NCBI RefSeq assembly: GCF_005938625.1
Contig: NZ_VCNJ01000003.1
Span: 186,001 to 250,000 of the forward strand
Reading direction: 5' to 3'
Length of the DNA: 64,000 bases
DNA from: Pseudomonas fluorescens
GTDB taxonomy: Bacteria > Pseudomonadota > Gammaproteobacteria > Pseudomonadales > Pseudomonadaceae
The notes below the pieces were generated by a model, which did not search any database, was not told the origin of the DNA, and saw only the letters and a list, made by a program, of their open reading frames with translations. Both the position numbers and the translations under genes were made by a program. Shown one piece after another: positions 9,600 to 19,099 of this stretch (the stretch's first letter is position 1; each line of letters starts with the position of its first letter).

Positions 9600-12257
9600 T
9601 CAGGCGAACTCGCACGTCACGCTGGCTTCGCCGTCGAGCGTGGCATGCACACGCTTGAGGCTTTCGCCGGTGGCCATGGCGTCGAGCAAACGGTCTGCCA
9701 CCAGCGGCAACACGTGTTGATCGAGCAGATGGTCGATCAGACGCGCGCCGCTGTCGCTTTGCGTGCAACGCTCGGACAGGTGATCGACGAGGTTCTGGCA
9801 CCAGCTGAAATCCAGCTGACGACGGTTGAGACGCTCGCCGAGACGACCGAGTTTGATCTCGATCAGCTCGCGCAATACCGGGCCGCCGACCGGGTAGTAC
9901 GGCACCACTTTCATCCGCGCCAGCAGCGCCGGTTTGAAGTGTTTGCTGAGTACCGGGCGAATGGTTTCTTCGAGCACTTCGGCCGTCGGGCGTGCGCCGT
10001 TTTCGCAAAGGTCGCTGATGCGGTCGCTGCCGAGGTTCGAGGTCATCAGGATCAACGTGTTGCGGAAGTCGATCTCGCGACCCTCGCCGTCGTTGGCCAC
10101 GCCTTTGTCGAAGATTTGGTAGAACAGGTTGAGCACGTCCGGGTCAGCCTTTTCGACTTCATCGAGCAACACCACCGAGTATGGTTTCTGGCGTACGGCT
10201 TCGGTGAGCATGCCGCCCTCGCCGTAACCAACGTAGCCTGGTGGCGCGCCGATCAAGCGGGAGACGGTGTGCTTCTCCTGGAACTCGGACATGTTGATGG
10301 TGGTGATGAAACGATCACCGCCGTACAGCAAGTCAGCGAGGGCCAGTGCGGTTTCGGTTTTACCGACGCCGCTCGGGCCGACCAGCAGGAACACACCGAC
10401 CGGTGCGTCAGGTTTGTTCAGGCCGGCAGCGGTGGCGCGCATCGAGCGATCCAGTGCGTGCACGGCTTGTTCCTGACCGCGAATGCGCGTGCGCAGGTCG
10501 GTGGCGAAACTGGCGACTTTGGCGTTGTGCTCGCGGGCCAGTTGCGCCAACGGCACGCCGGTCCAGGCGCTGATCACTTCGGCAACGAGACGCGGGCACA
10601 CTTCGAAGCTGACCAGACGTTCTTTGACTTGGGCGGCAGTCAGTGCACTGTGGGTTTCGTTGAGCTGGGCTTCCAGCGCTTCGACGCTTTGGCCTTCTTC
10701 GACCTCGGCGGCGATGGTCTCGATCACGGTGCCTTCGGCGTCTTCTTCAACGCTGACGGTCGGCTCGACGGCGGCGGCTTCGCGAGCCTTGGCCAGTTGC
10801 TGACGCAGTTCCAACAGACGCTCGGCCAGTTGTTTCTGTTCAGTCCACAGGGTTTCCAGCGCGACCATTTCGTCTTCGGCTTCGTCGAGACGAGCTTCCA
10901 GCGCGTCCAGTGCTTCGTGGTCGATCAACAGACCAGCCTCGGCATCGCGACGCAGGGCCTGACGCTGACGGCCACCTTCAGCCAGTTCGCCACGCAGGCG
11001 CTCAAGGCTTTCCGGGGCGGCGGCGAGGCTGATGCGCACGCGGGCGCACGCGGTGTCGAGAACGTCGACGGCTTTGTCCGGCAGTTGCCGACCGGCCAGA
11101 TAACGTGCGGACAGTTCAGCGGCCGAGACCACCGCGTCATCACGCAGGTAGATGCCGTGGCTCTTCTCGTAAACCTGGGCCAGACCACGGAGGATGGTCA
11201 CCGCTTCGCTGACAGTCGGTTCGTGCAATTGCACCGGTTGGAAACGACGGGCCAGCGCCGGGTCTTTCTCGAAGTATTTCTTGTACTCGGCCCAAGTGGT
11301 GGCGGCGATGGTGCGCAATTCGCCACGGGCCAGCGCCGGTTTCAGCAGGTTGGCCGCGTCGGAACCGCCGGCATTGCCGCCCGCGCCGATCAGGGTGTGA
11401 GCTTCGTCGATGAACAGAATGATCGGTTTCGGCGAGGCTTTGACTTCGTCGATCACGCCTTTGAGGCGACGTTCGAATTCACCTTTGACGCTGGCCCCGG
11501 CCTGCAAAAGGCCCATGTCCAGCGACAGCAATTCAACGCCTTTGAGCACTTGCGGCACTTCACCGGCGGCGATGCGCGAAGCCAGACCTTCGACGATGGC
11601 GGTCTTGCCGACACCGGCCTCACCGACGACGATCGGGTTGTTCTTGCGGCGACGGGCGAGGATGTCGACCATCTGACGGATCGCGCCATCGCGGCACAAC
11701 ACCGGGTCGAGTTTGCCGTCGCGGGCCTGCTGGGTCAGGTTGTGGGTGAAGCGCTGTAGCAGCGATTCGCCTTGGGCGGCCGGTTTGCCATTGGCCGCCG
11801 GTTGCTCTTTCTGCGACAGGGCAAATTCCTTCAGGCGATCGATGTTCAGCTTGGCGAGCAGCGGCTGATAACGGCTGCCGGCGTAGCGCATCGGGTTGCG
11901 CAGCAGGGCGAGGATCAGCGCCGCGTCTTCGACCTGGGTCTGGCCCAGTTCGAGGTTGGCCACCAGCAGCGCATCTTGCAGCCATTGCACCAGTTCCGGG
12001 GCGAACACCGGGTTGCGCGAAGCGCTGTGTTCAACTCGCGATTGCAGTGCGGCGCTGAGTTCACCGGCGTCGACGTCTGCATCCTGCAGTGCGCGCGACA
12101 ACAAGCCATTTGGACGCTCGAGCAGGCCGAGCATCAAATCTTCGACGAGGATCTTGCTGCCGCCACGGGCCACGCAACGCTCGGCCGAACGCTCCAGATC
12201 ACGACGGGTTTCGGCGTCCAGCGCCTGGATGAGTTGTTGCAGGTCTACGTTGATCAT
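9600..12257 (-). CDS. clpV: T6SS AAA+ ATPase ClpV (TssH)
   Basis: 885 aa ClpB-like double-ring ATPase. An N-terminal Clp_N domain (about 1-150) binds the contracted TssC sheath. Nucleotide-binding domain 1 has Walker A GEAGVGKT (about 212-219), a charged coiled-coil middle domain lies at about 410-530, and nucleotide-binding domain 2 has Walker A GPSGVGKTE (about 625). Its job is to disassemble contracted TssBC sheaths so that subunits are recycled. It lies 11 nt after tssG and is followed within 11 nt by the chosen sfa start. Confidence 0.97.
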   Translation of the reverse strand: MINVDLQQLIQALDAETRRDLERSAERCVARGGSKILVEDLMLGLLERPNGLLSRALQDADVDAGELSAALQSRVEHSASRNPVFAPELVQWLQDALLVANLELGQTQVEDAALILALLRNPMRYAGSRYQPLLAKLNIDRLKEFALSQKEQPAANGKPAAQGESLLQRFTHNLTQQARDGKLDPVLCRDGAIRQMVDILARRRKNNPIVVGEAGVGKTAIVEGLASRIAAGEVPQVLKGVELLSLDMGLLQAGASVKGEFERRLKGVIDEVKASPKPIILFIDEAHTLIGAGGNAGGSDAANLLKPALARGELRTIAATTWAEYKKYFEKDPALARRFQPVQLHEPTVSEAVTILRGLAQVYEKSHGIYLRDDAVVSAAELSARYLAGRQLPDKAVDVLDTACARVRISLAAAPESLERLRGELAEGGRQRQALRRDAEAGLLIDHEALDALEARLDEAEDEMVALETLWTEQKQLAERLLELRQQLAKAREAAAVEPTVSVEEDAEGTVIETIAAEVEEGQSVEALEAQLNETHSALTAAQVKERLVSFEVCPRLVAEVISAWTGVPLAQLAREHNAKVASFATDLRTRIRGQEQAVHALDRSMRATAAGLNKPDAPVGVFLLVGPSGVGKTETALALADLLYGGDRFITTINMSEFQEKHTVSRLIGAPPGYVGYGEGGMLTEAVRQKPYSVVLLDEVEKADPDVLNLFYQIFDKGVANDGEGREIDFRNTLILMTSNLGSDRISDLCENGARPTAEVLEETIRPVLSKHFKPALLARMKVVPYYPVGGPVLRELIEIKLGRLGERLNRRQLDFSWCQNLVDHLSERCTQSDSGARLIDHLLDQHVLPLVADRLLDAMATGESLKRVHATLDGEASVTCEFA

Positions 12258-12268
12258 GGCTCACGTCC

Positions 12269-13276
12269 TTAATGAATTTTGCTGCCCAGGGTCACCACGC
12301 CGTCCGCTTTTTCGCGGCCCAGCCAACTGGTCCAACCGAGGCGACAGGCGTTCTGCTCACCGATGCGCAGTTCGCGGATTTCTTCCTGGCGCAAAACCAG
12401 GCGGATGTCGTAATCGAGCGGGTCACGCAAGGTGAACCGCACCAGCGCGCAGAGCGGCTGGTAACCAAAACCGATTGGCAGGAATTCATGGAATCGCTGC
12501 CAGTCGAGTTCGGTGATGTGAATGCGGAATTTGCCGCTGCGGTCGCGCACGTGTTCGCCGAGCACTAGGTCTTCACCGAGCAGGCTGTTGGCGCGGCCCA
12601 AACGATTGCGCTGCTCTTCGAGAATCTCTACGCGGCGCTCGATGCACTGCTCGATGACCAGGTCTTCGTGCTTGAAGTAGTAACGCAGCACGGCTTCGAT
12701 CAGCGCCGCCGAGTGCGCCCGCAAGCTGAGCAAGCCGAGGTACGGCAGCAGGCGTTTCCAGTTGAGTTCCTTGGCCTTGCGAATCTCTTCGCCGCCCAGA
12801 CCGATCAGGGCGAACAGCTGCGCCGAAAACGGGTCGAGCGCGCCGCTCTGAAAGCTCGCGCGGTAGCGGTATTTGCGCCAGATCGGAAGCATCAGCCGTT
12901 GCAGGCGATGGTGGAACAGGTCGAGGAAGTTGCGTGTCGGGTTGCCGTCCTCGCTGTCGCCCAGGGCTTGTTCGCCGTAGAACGCCGGCAGCGGCGAACC
13001 CGAGCCGACCAGGCCGATCAGGTTGAAACGCATGCGCGCGCGCATCTGCCCGTGCTCTTCGAAAAACTCGACGCGATCGACGTCGCTGCGCGGAAAGCCC
13101 AGGCTCGGGTTGGCCTGAAACTCCACGTGGTCGTACAGATCGTCTTCGCTCAGGTGCGGGTGTGCTTCGCGCAGCCGGTCGATCACCAGCAGCACGGCCT
13201 GAAACAGCGAGTACTCGCGTATTACCTTGGTCAGCCCGCTTAAAGCAGGGGCTGCAGGCCCATACGTGGTGTCCAT
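12269..13276 (-). CDS. tssG: T6SS baseplate protein TssG
   Basis: 335 aa (VasB/ImpH family). Its start lies inside the last 37 nt of tssF, so translation is coupled. The conserved features include the EDDLYDHVEFQANPSLGFP stretch near residue 40 and the RFNLIGLVGSGSPLPAFY stretch near 85. TssG forms the baseplate wedge with TssF and TssE around the VgrG spike. The gene order tssF-tssG-clpV is the canonical one. Confidence 0.96.
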   Translation of the reverse strand: MDTTYGPAAPALSGLTKVIREYSLFQAVLLVIDRLREAHPHLSEDDLYDHVEFQANPSLGFPRSDVDRVEFFEEHGQMRARMRFNLIGLVGSGSPLPAFYGEQALGDSEDGNPTRNFLDLFHHRLQRLMLPIWRKYRYRASFQSGALDPFSAQLFALIGLGGEEIRKAKELNWKRLLPYLGLLSLRAHSAALIEAVLRYYFKHEDLVIEQCIERRVEILEEQRNRLGRANSLLGEDLVLGEHVRDRSGKFRIHITELDWQRFHEFLPIGFGYQPLCALVRFTLRDPLDYDIRLVLRQEEIRELRIGEQNACRLGWTSWLGREKADGVVTLGSKIH

Positions 13277-15027
13277 TGGTACACCTCTCCCTGTGTGCTT
13301 TTTACGCGCAGCTCATGGAATGAATTGAGACTGGCGTAAAGCGCGAAAAACTCGTTAAGAACCGAAGCGAAAACGAACAGGTCGCCCTCGCCGATATACC
13401 CTTCCGGGTCGATGGTCAGTTCGGTGCGCAAACCGCGCACCGGCAACCCACGGTGCAAGCGGTCAACATGGTGATGCTTGATGTGCTTGAGACCGCCGAG
13501 CAGACGTTTGCTGACCTTCTCCGCGTGCTGGTCGTAGTAGCGCGGCAAGTCGTAGGTTTCGAGAATCACCTTCAACGCATTGACGTCGGCCAGCGACAGA
13601 TAGTTAAGCGACATGTTGCTGATCAGCTTCCACAGGAAGTCGCGATTCAGCGGTGGCGCGAAGCTGGAAGTGGCCGGGGTGATGTTGCGGAAGCTGAGGA
13701 ACTCCGGCGTCTCTTCGCAAGCCATGCAGATGTCGCCAAGCTTGAGCTTGCGCGGCAGGTTCTGGTTGGTGCAGATCAGCTCGATCGACAGGGTTTCGTG
13801 GGCTTCGGTGTGACGAATGCCGAAGCTCAGGTAGGTGTCGAGGCCGTCGTGCAGCAAGGACGAGCGCTGGCGAATGCTGTAGTGCGGACGGCTGTTGGGC
13901 ACGTCGAAACTCGGGTCGTGCTCGAAGGATTCGAACGGCACGTATTCTTGATAACCGAGACCGCCGGGCTTCCAGCCGGTCACGGTTTCCACCGAGAACA
14001 CGCCGCAGTTTTCCAGATCGTATTCCGCTGGCAGCAACAGGTATTCGTCCTGCTTGCCGTCGAGGCGGATCGGCAGTGCGTCGTGGGCGAACAGGTTGGC
14101 AATCGGCGTGCAGAACAGCTTGACGTTATCCAGGGTCGGCCGCATGCGCATGATGCCGCTCTTGCGAATATCGAAGCGCAATTCCAGGCCACGCATCTGC
14201 TTGAGCGTGTCTTCCGGCAGCGCGTTGATGATGTCCAGACCGTTAACGTCGACGAACAGGAACTTGTCCTGGAAGGCGAAGTATTCCTGCAGGTAGCGAT
14301 AACCACGGAAGGTGTTCAGCGGATACGGGATCAACGCTTCTTCTTCGGCAAAGCCCACCGGTTTGACCCGATCACCGGGAATCTTGAACGCCATCGGCTT
14401 GCCGCTGACGCCATCGATCGGTTTGCCGGCACCGTCGAGCGGGATCAGTTCGATGCCTTCGAGGTTGCGCAACAGACTCAGATAAAGCATCTGGCTGATG
14501 TAGCGTTCACCGGCAAAGTGCAGACGCAGCTTGCTCAGTTCCAGCTCACCGAGGTGACCGTCAGCGCTCATTTCCAGACGCAGGCTGAGCAGCGAGCCGT
14601 CGCCCTTCACCGAATAGTTCAGCGCAGCCAGATCCAGCGGCAACACGTCGGTCGGGTAGCAGGTGCGGAAGCGGCAACGCACGTCTTCAATCGGCTTGCT
14701 TTCAATCGGTGTATCACGCTCGACGCGCAACGCCGGCCCGGAACGCTTGAGCGGATCGAACTGCAAAATGCTGAACGCCGGCAGCGGGCGCATGTAGTTC
14801 GGCCACAGCAACTGCATCAGCGAATGGCTGAGTTCCGGCAGCTCGTCATCGAGCTTCTGGCGCAAGCGTCCGGTCAGAAACGCAAAGCCTTCGAGCAACC
14901 GCTCCACATCCGGATCCCGCCCGGCCTGCCCCAGATACGGCGCCAGCGCCGGACTACGCTCGGCGAAACGGCGACCGAGTTGGCGCAGTGCGGTGAGTTC
15001 GCTTTGGTAGTAGTGGTTAAAGGACAC
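13240..15027 (-). CDS. tssF: T6SS baseplate protein TssF
   Basis: 595 aa (VasA/ImpG family), beginning MSFNHYYQSELTALRQLGRR, followed by the family-typical RDPDVERLLEGFAFLTGR motif. It is the largest wedge subunit of the T6SS baseplate. Unlike canonical clusters it does not follow tssE directly: 244 nt of non-coding DNA and three inserted genes lie between tssE and tssF. That gap could host an additional promoter or processing site for the downstream half of the cluster. Confidence 0.97.
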   Translation of the reverse strand: MSFNHYYQSELTALRQLGRRFAERSPALAPYLGQAGRDPDVERLLEGFAFLTGRLRQKLDDELPELSHSLMQLLWPNYMRPLPAFSILQFDPLKRSGPALRVERDTPIESKPIEDVRCRFRTCYPTDVLPLDLAALNYSVKGDGSLLSLRLEMSADGHLGELELSKLRLHFAGERYISQMLYLSLLRNLEGIELIPLDGAGKPIDGVSGKPMAFKIPGDRVKPVGFAEEEALIPYPLNTFRGYRYLQEYFAFQDKFLFVDVNGLDIINALPEDTLKQMRGLELRFDIRKSGIMRMRPTLDNVKLFCTPIANLFAHDALPIRLDGKQDEYLLLPAEYDLENCGVFSVETVTGWKPGGLGYQEYVPFESFEHDPSFDVPNSRPHYSIRQRSSLLHDGLDTYLSFGIRHTEAHETLSIELICTNQNLPRKLKLGDICMACEETPEFLSFRNITPATSSFAPPLNRDFLWKLISNMSLNYLSLADVNALKVILETYDLPRYYDQHAEKVSKRLLGGLKHIKHHHVDRLHRGLPVRGLRTELTIDPEGYIGEGDLFVFASVLNEFFALYASLNSFHELRVKSTQGEVYQWTPRMGLQPLL

Positions 15028-15271
15028 GGGTTACCTGCCTGGTAGTGGAACGCATCAAAAAAAATACTCTGTAGATCGCGCAGACTTGGCCAGTCACGCG
15101 ACGGTTCCTTGATCAGCGTTCAGTGCTGTCGCTTGCCCAATCAAGGAGCGTCTTTCCCAACGCAACTCAACGACCTGCGTAACAATAATCGCCAGTAACG
15201 CCACCCCGTCCTGCGCCACGGTGTATCAGAGCACTTGTAACGGGTTGTCCGGCACCAAGGTGTGCAGATGG

Positions 15272-15655
15272 TCAACGACATTCTGGAATTATCCAACTTT
15301 CCCAGCCCTCAGAGCCTGGATATAAAATCATCTCACCTTCAAACTCTGGCGCAACACCTGAGTTACCTTCTCGCATCCACAGATACCATTCCGAAGTTTT
15401 CAAAAGCTTTCCATCCGAGGAATAGACACGATAGAAATACTTGCTACTGAACAACTCAAAAATACCGCCTGCGAGGCCTAACACGTCGTAATCAGGTGCA
15501 TATCTGGATATGTAACACTTACCCGATTCACTTACATAAGTTTTCAATGGCTTTGCAATCATGGAGCTGTGCACTTTCAGTACAATCAGCAACATCAGAA
15601 TCAATGCAATACCCATCAACAGCAAACGGCCGCGCGTCTTGGTAAAACTGGTCAT
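15272..15655 (-). CDS. 127-aa membrane-anchored protein, candidate T6SS immunity protein
   Basis: The product has an N-terminal transmembrane segment (about residues 10-28, LLLMGIALILMLLIVL) and an exported-looking domain of about 95 residues with CYI near residue 49 and a C-terminal PEC. No family is recognised. It overlaps the end of the upstream DUF6402-like gene by 4 nt (ATGA), so the two are translationally coupled. The local DNA is more AT-rich than the surrounding tss genes, suggesting acquisition as a unit. A small membrane or periplasmic protein directly after a PAAR-linked candidate effector is the usual place for a cognate immunity protein. That role is inference only. Confidence 0.75.
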   Translation of the reverse strand: MTSFTKTRGRLLLMGIALILMLLIVLKVHSSMIAKPLKTYVSESGKCYISRYAPDYDVLGLAGGIFELFSSKYFYRVYSSDGKLLKTSEWYLWMREGNSGVAPEFEGEMILYPGSEGWESWIIPECR

Positions 15656-16635
15656 GGCGTTACCTTTGGCGGCTTCGCACGCGCTAAAAACTCACCAAAA
15701 TCGGCTTCCATGAAACGCAAGGAAATAGAGGTGGGCAATTTCTTGACCGTGGAATAAACGAATAAATCGCCACCCCTGCCATGCAAGGTACGGTACTGAT
15801 TGAAACTATCGTTTGTTACCTTGTGGTAAAGCTGGCTGTCTGCTTCAAAGGTTTCTCGACCAAACGCAGTGAGTCCTTTGATGCCACTTTCGCTGCTCCA
15901 ATACCCAAGAGGCTGATCCTTCCCGCTGTCATTCAAAAAATCATAAGTATCACGTATGTAACAGCCAATTTCTTCAATATGCAAAGTAGCCGGTACTCGC
16001 TTCGATTTTGAAGTAACAGTGAATTTCGTAACCGCAAACTTAACGAGAAATCCACCCAAAGCACCATAGACGTCATCCAGTGGATTGGTGATTCTATCGC
16101 TCGGATCAGTTGCGATCGACCTGAAATTATACTGCGTTGCTACTTCCAGTTCTCGCGCACTCATAGAACTGAAATCATATTCACCTTTTTTTAGATCCTT
16201 TTTTTCCTGATCAAGAATTCCTAGAGTTCTCAGACGTTTCATGAATTGCAATAGGCCAGGTGCCAGCTGATCGAACTTTCTTACGCGACCAACAAGTTCG
16301 TTGTATTGACTGGCATAAGCCGCCTTTTCGAGCAGCTCTTTTATTTCCTCGCCCGTTTGCGGTGAAGACGCGGTTAACCAATCAAAATCCAGATCGTCAA
16401 AAAGCTTCTCCTGAGTGATTTTCGAGACGTCCAGCTTCCCTTCTTTTTCATCAAAAGTCATTTCGAAAGGTTCGCCATCAAACCAGCGCTGCATCAAACG
16501 GGCAGCCTCCGTCCAACCCATCTTCCTCATCACATCAGGGATATCTGTGATCTTAAACTCATCTACAGCCACCTCTACTGGCGCCTTGTCAGAAGAAGGT
16601 GTCAGTTGGGTGGTTGCCGGTGCCGGTGCGTTCAT
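15652..16635 (-). CDS. DUF6402-like protein, candidate PAAR-linked T6SS effector
   Basis: 327 aa from the ATG at 16635, which has AAGG 8 nt upstream; an in-frame ATG six codons earlier overlaps the PAAR stop. The sequence 'DIPDVMRKMGWTEAARLMQRWF' near residues 30-50 resembles what I recall as the DUF6402 family, often found beside T6SS PAAR/VgrG genes. No signal peptide or membrane segment is seen. The C-terminal half contains a 'YIRDTYDF' stretch and a 'LHGRGGDLFVYS' stretch; no known catalytic motif is evident. It sits between a PAAR gene and a membrane protein gene inside the T6SS operon, so delivery on the PAAR tip is plausible. Base composition is lower in GC than the tss genes. Confidence 0.8.
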   Translation of the reverse strand: MNAPAPATTQLTPSSDKAPVEVAVDEFKITDIPDVMRKMGWTEAARLMQRWFDGEPFEMTFDEKEGKLDVSKITQEKLFDDLDFDWLTASSPQTGEEIKELLEKAAYASQYNELVGRVRKFDQLAPGLLQFMKRLRTLGILDQEKKDLKKGEYDFSSMSARELEVATQYNFRSIATDPSDRITNPLDDVYGALGGFLVKFAVTKFTVTSKSKRVPATLHIEEIGCYIRDTYDFLNDSGKDQPLGYWSSESGIKGLTAFGRETFEADSQLYHKVTNDSFNQYRTLHGRGGDLFVYSTVKKLPTSISLRFMEADFGEFLARAKPPKVTP

Positions 16636-16645
16636 GTGATAAACC

Positions 16646-17170
16646 TTATGCAATCACAAGCGAAGACTGTGGTTCGAAGGTAAGCGTGACGCTTTCAGCC
16701 AAGTCGGAGCCGATCGATGCTGTTTTACCTTGAGCATCAGTGACGCCTTTGAACTCTTTCCCGGAAGCCGTTCGCAGGGTGTATGCACGATTAGCAACCG
16801 GGGCTCCAGTTCTTGGATTGCGCGCGACGAAGTGCTGGGTGAATGGCCAACTGAGCGCCACCGGCAACGGCGGCACAAACGGCGCCGGCGAATGCGAATT
16901 GCCGATAATCACCGTCGAAGACCCAGCCGTAACCTTATTCCCATGCGTACCTTCAGAATCGACGGTGACAGCAGACTTGCCGTTGATTTTCACCGTCGTG
17001 GCCAAACCACCAACCATCGCACCACCACACGCGGAGGCATCGCCTTCACGGGCGGCCGCGAGGCCGTCGAAGAACACGTCGCCGGAACCGGCGGCGATCG
17101 GGCTGGTACCGTGGCCTGGAAGTGGGCAAGCGGTGGGGTCGGATACGCGTGCTGCTGGTTTGCCAGACAT
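16646..17170 (-). CDS. PAAR-domain T6SS spike-tip protein with C-terminal Ig-like extension
   Basis: 174 aa. The first 95 residues form a PAAR domain (MSGKPAARVSDPTACP start, H20, the GGAMVGGLATTVKINGK repeat region and a GNKV-x-GSSTVIIGN segment). The remaining 75 residues (NPRTGAPVANRAYTLRTASG...GVTDAQGKT) look like a transthyretin/Ig-like beta domain often found on PAAR proteins. PAAR proteins sharpen the VgrG spike and recruit effectors. It starts 11 nt after tssE and overlaps the region upstream of the DUF6402-like gene, which supports it being the carrier for that protein. Its insertion between tssE and tssF is not part of the core T6SS order. Confidence 0.92.
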   Translation of the reverse strand: MSGKPAARVSDPTACPLPGHGTSPIAAGSGDVFFDGLAAAREGDASACGGAMVGGLATTVKINGKSAVTVDSEGTHGNKVTAGSSTVIIGNSHSPAPFVPPLPVALSWPFTQHFVARNPRTGAPVANRAYTLRTASGKEFKGVTDAQGKTASIGSDLAESVTLTFEPQSSLVIA

Positions 17171-17181
17171 CGGGGATCTCC

Positions 17182-17589
17182 TTAGGTGACCTTCACTTGA
17201 CCGCTGCCATCCAGGCGCGCGGAAAAACTGACCTGACGCTTGAACCCTTCAACTTCCAGCAAGCCTTCAATGCTGAAGGCCAGGCGCAGTTGATCGTGGT
17301 CACGCGGCAGGGAAATGACACGCACGTTGCTCAGGCGCGGCTCGTAGGCTTCGATGAAGTTTTCGATGGCCAGACGGGCCTGACTCAGGGAGTCGTGCAG
17401 GCTCAGACGCATGTCATTGAGATCGGGCAACCCGTAGTCGGCCAGCGTTTGCACGCTGCCGGCCCGGGTGCTGAGCATTTTGGCCAGATGGGCAGCCACT
17501 GACGCCATGGCACAAGCCTCAAGGCTGTTGCCCTTGCGTAGTTGCGCGTCGCCGTTGAGGCGTTCGAACAGGCTGCCGTATCCGTCCAT
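17182..17589 (-). CDS. tssE: T6SS baseplate wedge protein TssE
   Basis: 135 aa, a GPW/gp25 lysozyme-like family protein without a lysozyme catalytic role. It contains the typical NYGLPDL-like segment (LADYGLPDLNDMRLS at about 60-75) and the EPRLSNVRV motif at about 90-98. TssE joins TssF and TssG in the baseplate. It lies 9 nt downstream of tssC and ends 11 nt before the inserted PAAR gene. Confidence 0.96.
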   Translation of the reverse strand: MDGYGSLFERLNGDAQLRKGNSLEACAMASVAAHLAKMLSTRAGSVQTLADYGLPDLNDMRLSLHDSLSQARLAIENFIEAYEPRLSNVRVISLPRDHDQLRLAFSIEGLLEVEGFKRQVSFSARLDGSGQVKVT

Positions 17590-17598
17590 GAGTCGCTC

Positions 17599-19074
17599 TT
17601 ACTCTTTGTCCAGCTTGCCAACCAGCGACAGGGTGAAATCGGCACCCATGTACTTGAAGTGCGGACGCACGTTCAAGCTCACGCGGTACCAGCCCGGCTC
17701 GCCTTCAACGTCGCTGACGATCACTTGCGCAGCGCGCAGCGGACGACGGCCACGGACTTCGGCGCTCGGGTTTTCCTGGTCGGCAACGTACTGACGGATC
17801 CACTTGTTCAGTTCCAGCTCGAGGTCGGTACGCTCTTTCCACGAACCGAGTTGCTCGCGCTGCAGCACTTTCAAGTAGTGAGCCAGGCGGTTGACGATCA
17901 TCATGTACGGCAGTTGGGTGCCGAGCTTGTAGTTCAGCTCTGCGGCCTTGCCTTCTGCGCTGATGCCGAAGAACTTCGGCTTCTGCACCGAGCTGGCGGA
18001 GAAGAACGCCGCGTTGTCGGAGCCTTTACGCATGGTCAGGGAGATGAAGCCTTCCTCGGCCAGTTCGTATTCACGACGGTCGGAAACCAGAACTTCAGTA
18101 GGAATCTTGGTTTCGATTTCGCCCATGCTTTCGAAATGGTGCAACGGCAGGTCTTCAACTGCGCCACCGCTCTGCGGGCCGATGATGTTCGGGCACCAGC
18201 GGAATTTGGCGAAGCTGTCGGTCAGCTTGGTGCCGAACGCGTAAGCAGTGTTGCCCCACAGGTAGTGCTCGTGGCTGTTGGCAACGGTTTCCTTGTACAC
18301 GAACGATTTGACCGGGTTTTCTTCCGGGTCGTACGGGTTACGCAGCAGGAAACGCGGCACGGTCAGGCCAACATAACGGGAGTCTTCCGAAGTACGGAAG
18401 CTCTGCCATTTGGCGAATTGCGGGCCTTCGAAGTGGTCTTTCAGATCTTTCAGATCCGGCAGGCCGGTGAAGCTTTCCAGACCAAAGAATTTCGGGCCGG
18501 CAGCAGCGATGAACGGCGCGTGGGACATGCACGAAACGCTGGCCACGTACTGCATCAGCTTGACGTCTGGCGAGCTTGGCGACATGTAGTAGTTAGCGAT
18601 GATCGCGCCCACAGGCTGACCACCGAACTGGCCGTATTCAGCGGTGTAGATGTGCTTGTACAGGCCCGACTGCATGACTTCCGGCGAATCTTCGAAATCG
18701 TCCAGCAGGTCTTCTTTCGAGACGTTGAGGATTTCGATCTTGATGTTTTCGCGGAAGTTGGTGCGGTCGACCAGCAACTGCAGACCACGCCACGACGATT
18801 CCAGAGCCTGGAAATCCGGGTGGTGCAGGATTTCGTCCATCTGACGGCTGAGCTTGGCATCGATCTCGGCGATCATGCGGTCAACCATGGCCTTCTTGAC
18901 CGGCTCACCGTTGTTCTGCGGCTTGAGCAGTTCTTCGATGAACGCCGACACACCGCGCTTGGCGATGTCGTAGGCTTCGTCGTCCGGAGTCAGACGGGTT
19001 TCGGCGATGATGCTGTCGAGAATGCTGTACTCGCCGTTGCCGGCGCTCTTCTCTTGTGCTGCGCTAGTGCTCAT
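17599..19074 (-). CDS. tssC: T6SS contractile sheath large subunit TssC
   Basis: 491 aa (VipB family). Clear features are the SWRGLQLLVDRTNFRENI segment near residue 90 and the conserved GAIIANYYMS and FGLESFTGLP regions. With TssB it polymerises into the cytoplasmic sheath whose contraction fires the Hcp tube. The tssB-tssC spacing is 25 nt. This is the sheath form recycled by ClpV encoded downstream. Confidence 0.98.
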   Translation of the reverse strand: MSTSAAQEKSAGNGEYSILDSIIAETRLTPDDEAYDIAKRGVSAFIEELLKPQNNGEPVKKAMVDRMIAEIDAKLSRQMDEILHHPDFQALESSWRGLQLLVDRTNFRENIKIEILNVSKEDLLDDFEDSPEVMQSGLYKHIYTAEYGQFGGQPVGAIIANYYMSPSSPDVKLMQYVASVSCMSHAPFIAAAGPKFFGLESFTGLPDLKDLKDHFEGPQFAKWQSFRTSEDSRYVGLTVPRFLLRNPYDPEENPVKSFVYKETVANSHEHYLWGNTAYAFGTKLTDSFAKFRWCPNIIGPQSGGAVEDLPLHHFESMGEIETKIPTEVLVSDRREYELAEEGFISLTMRKGSDNAAFFSASSVQKPKFFGISAEGKAAELNYKLGTQLPYMMIVNRLAHYLKVLQREQLGSWKERTDLELELNKWIRQYVADQENPSAEVRGRRPLRAAQVIVSDVEGEPGWYRVSLNVRPHFKYMGADFTLSLVGKLDKE

Positions 19075-19099
19075 TGTGTTGGCTTCCTTGGCTGGAGTC

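Noticed and set aside
9582..11759. 725-aa open frame on the plus strand antisense to clpV
   Set aside because: Same GC-shadow effect; the minus-strand ClpV is unmistakable.
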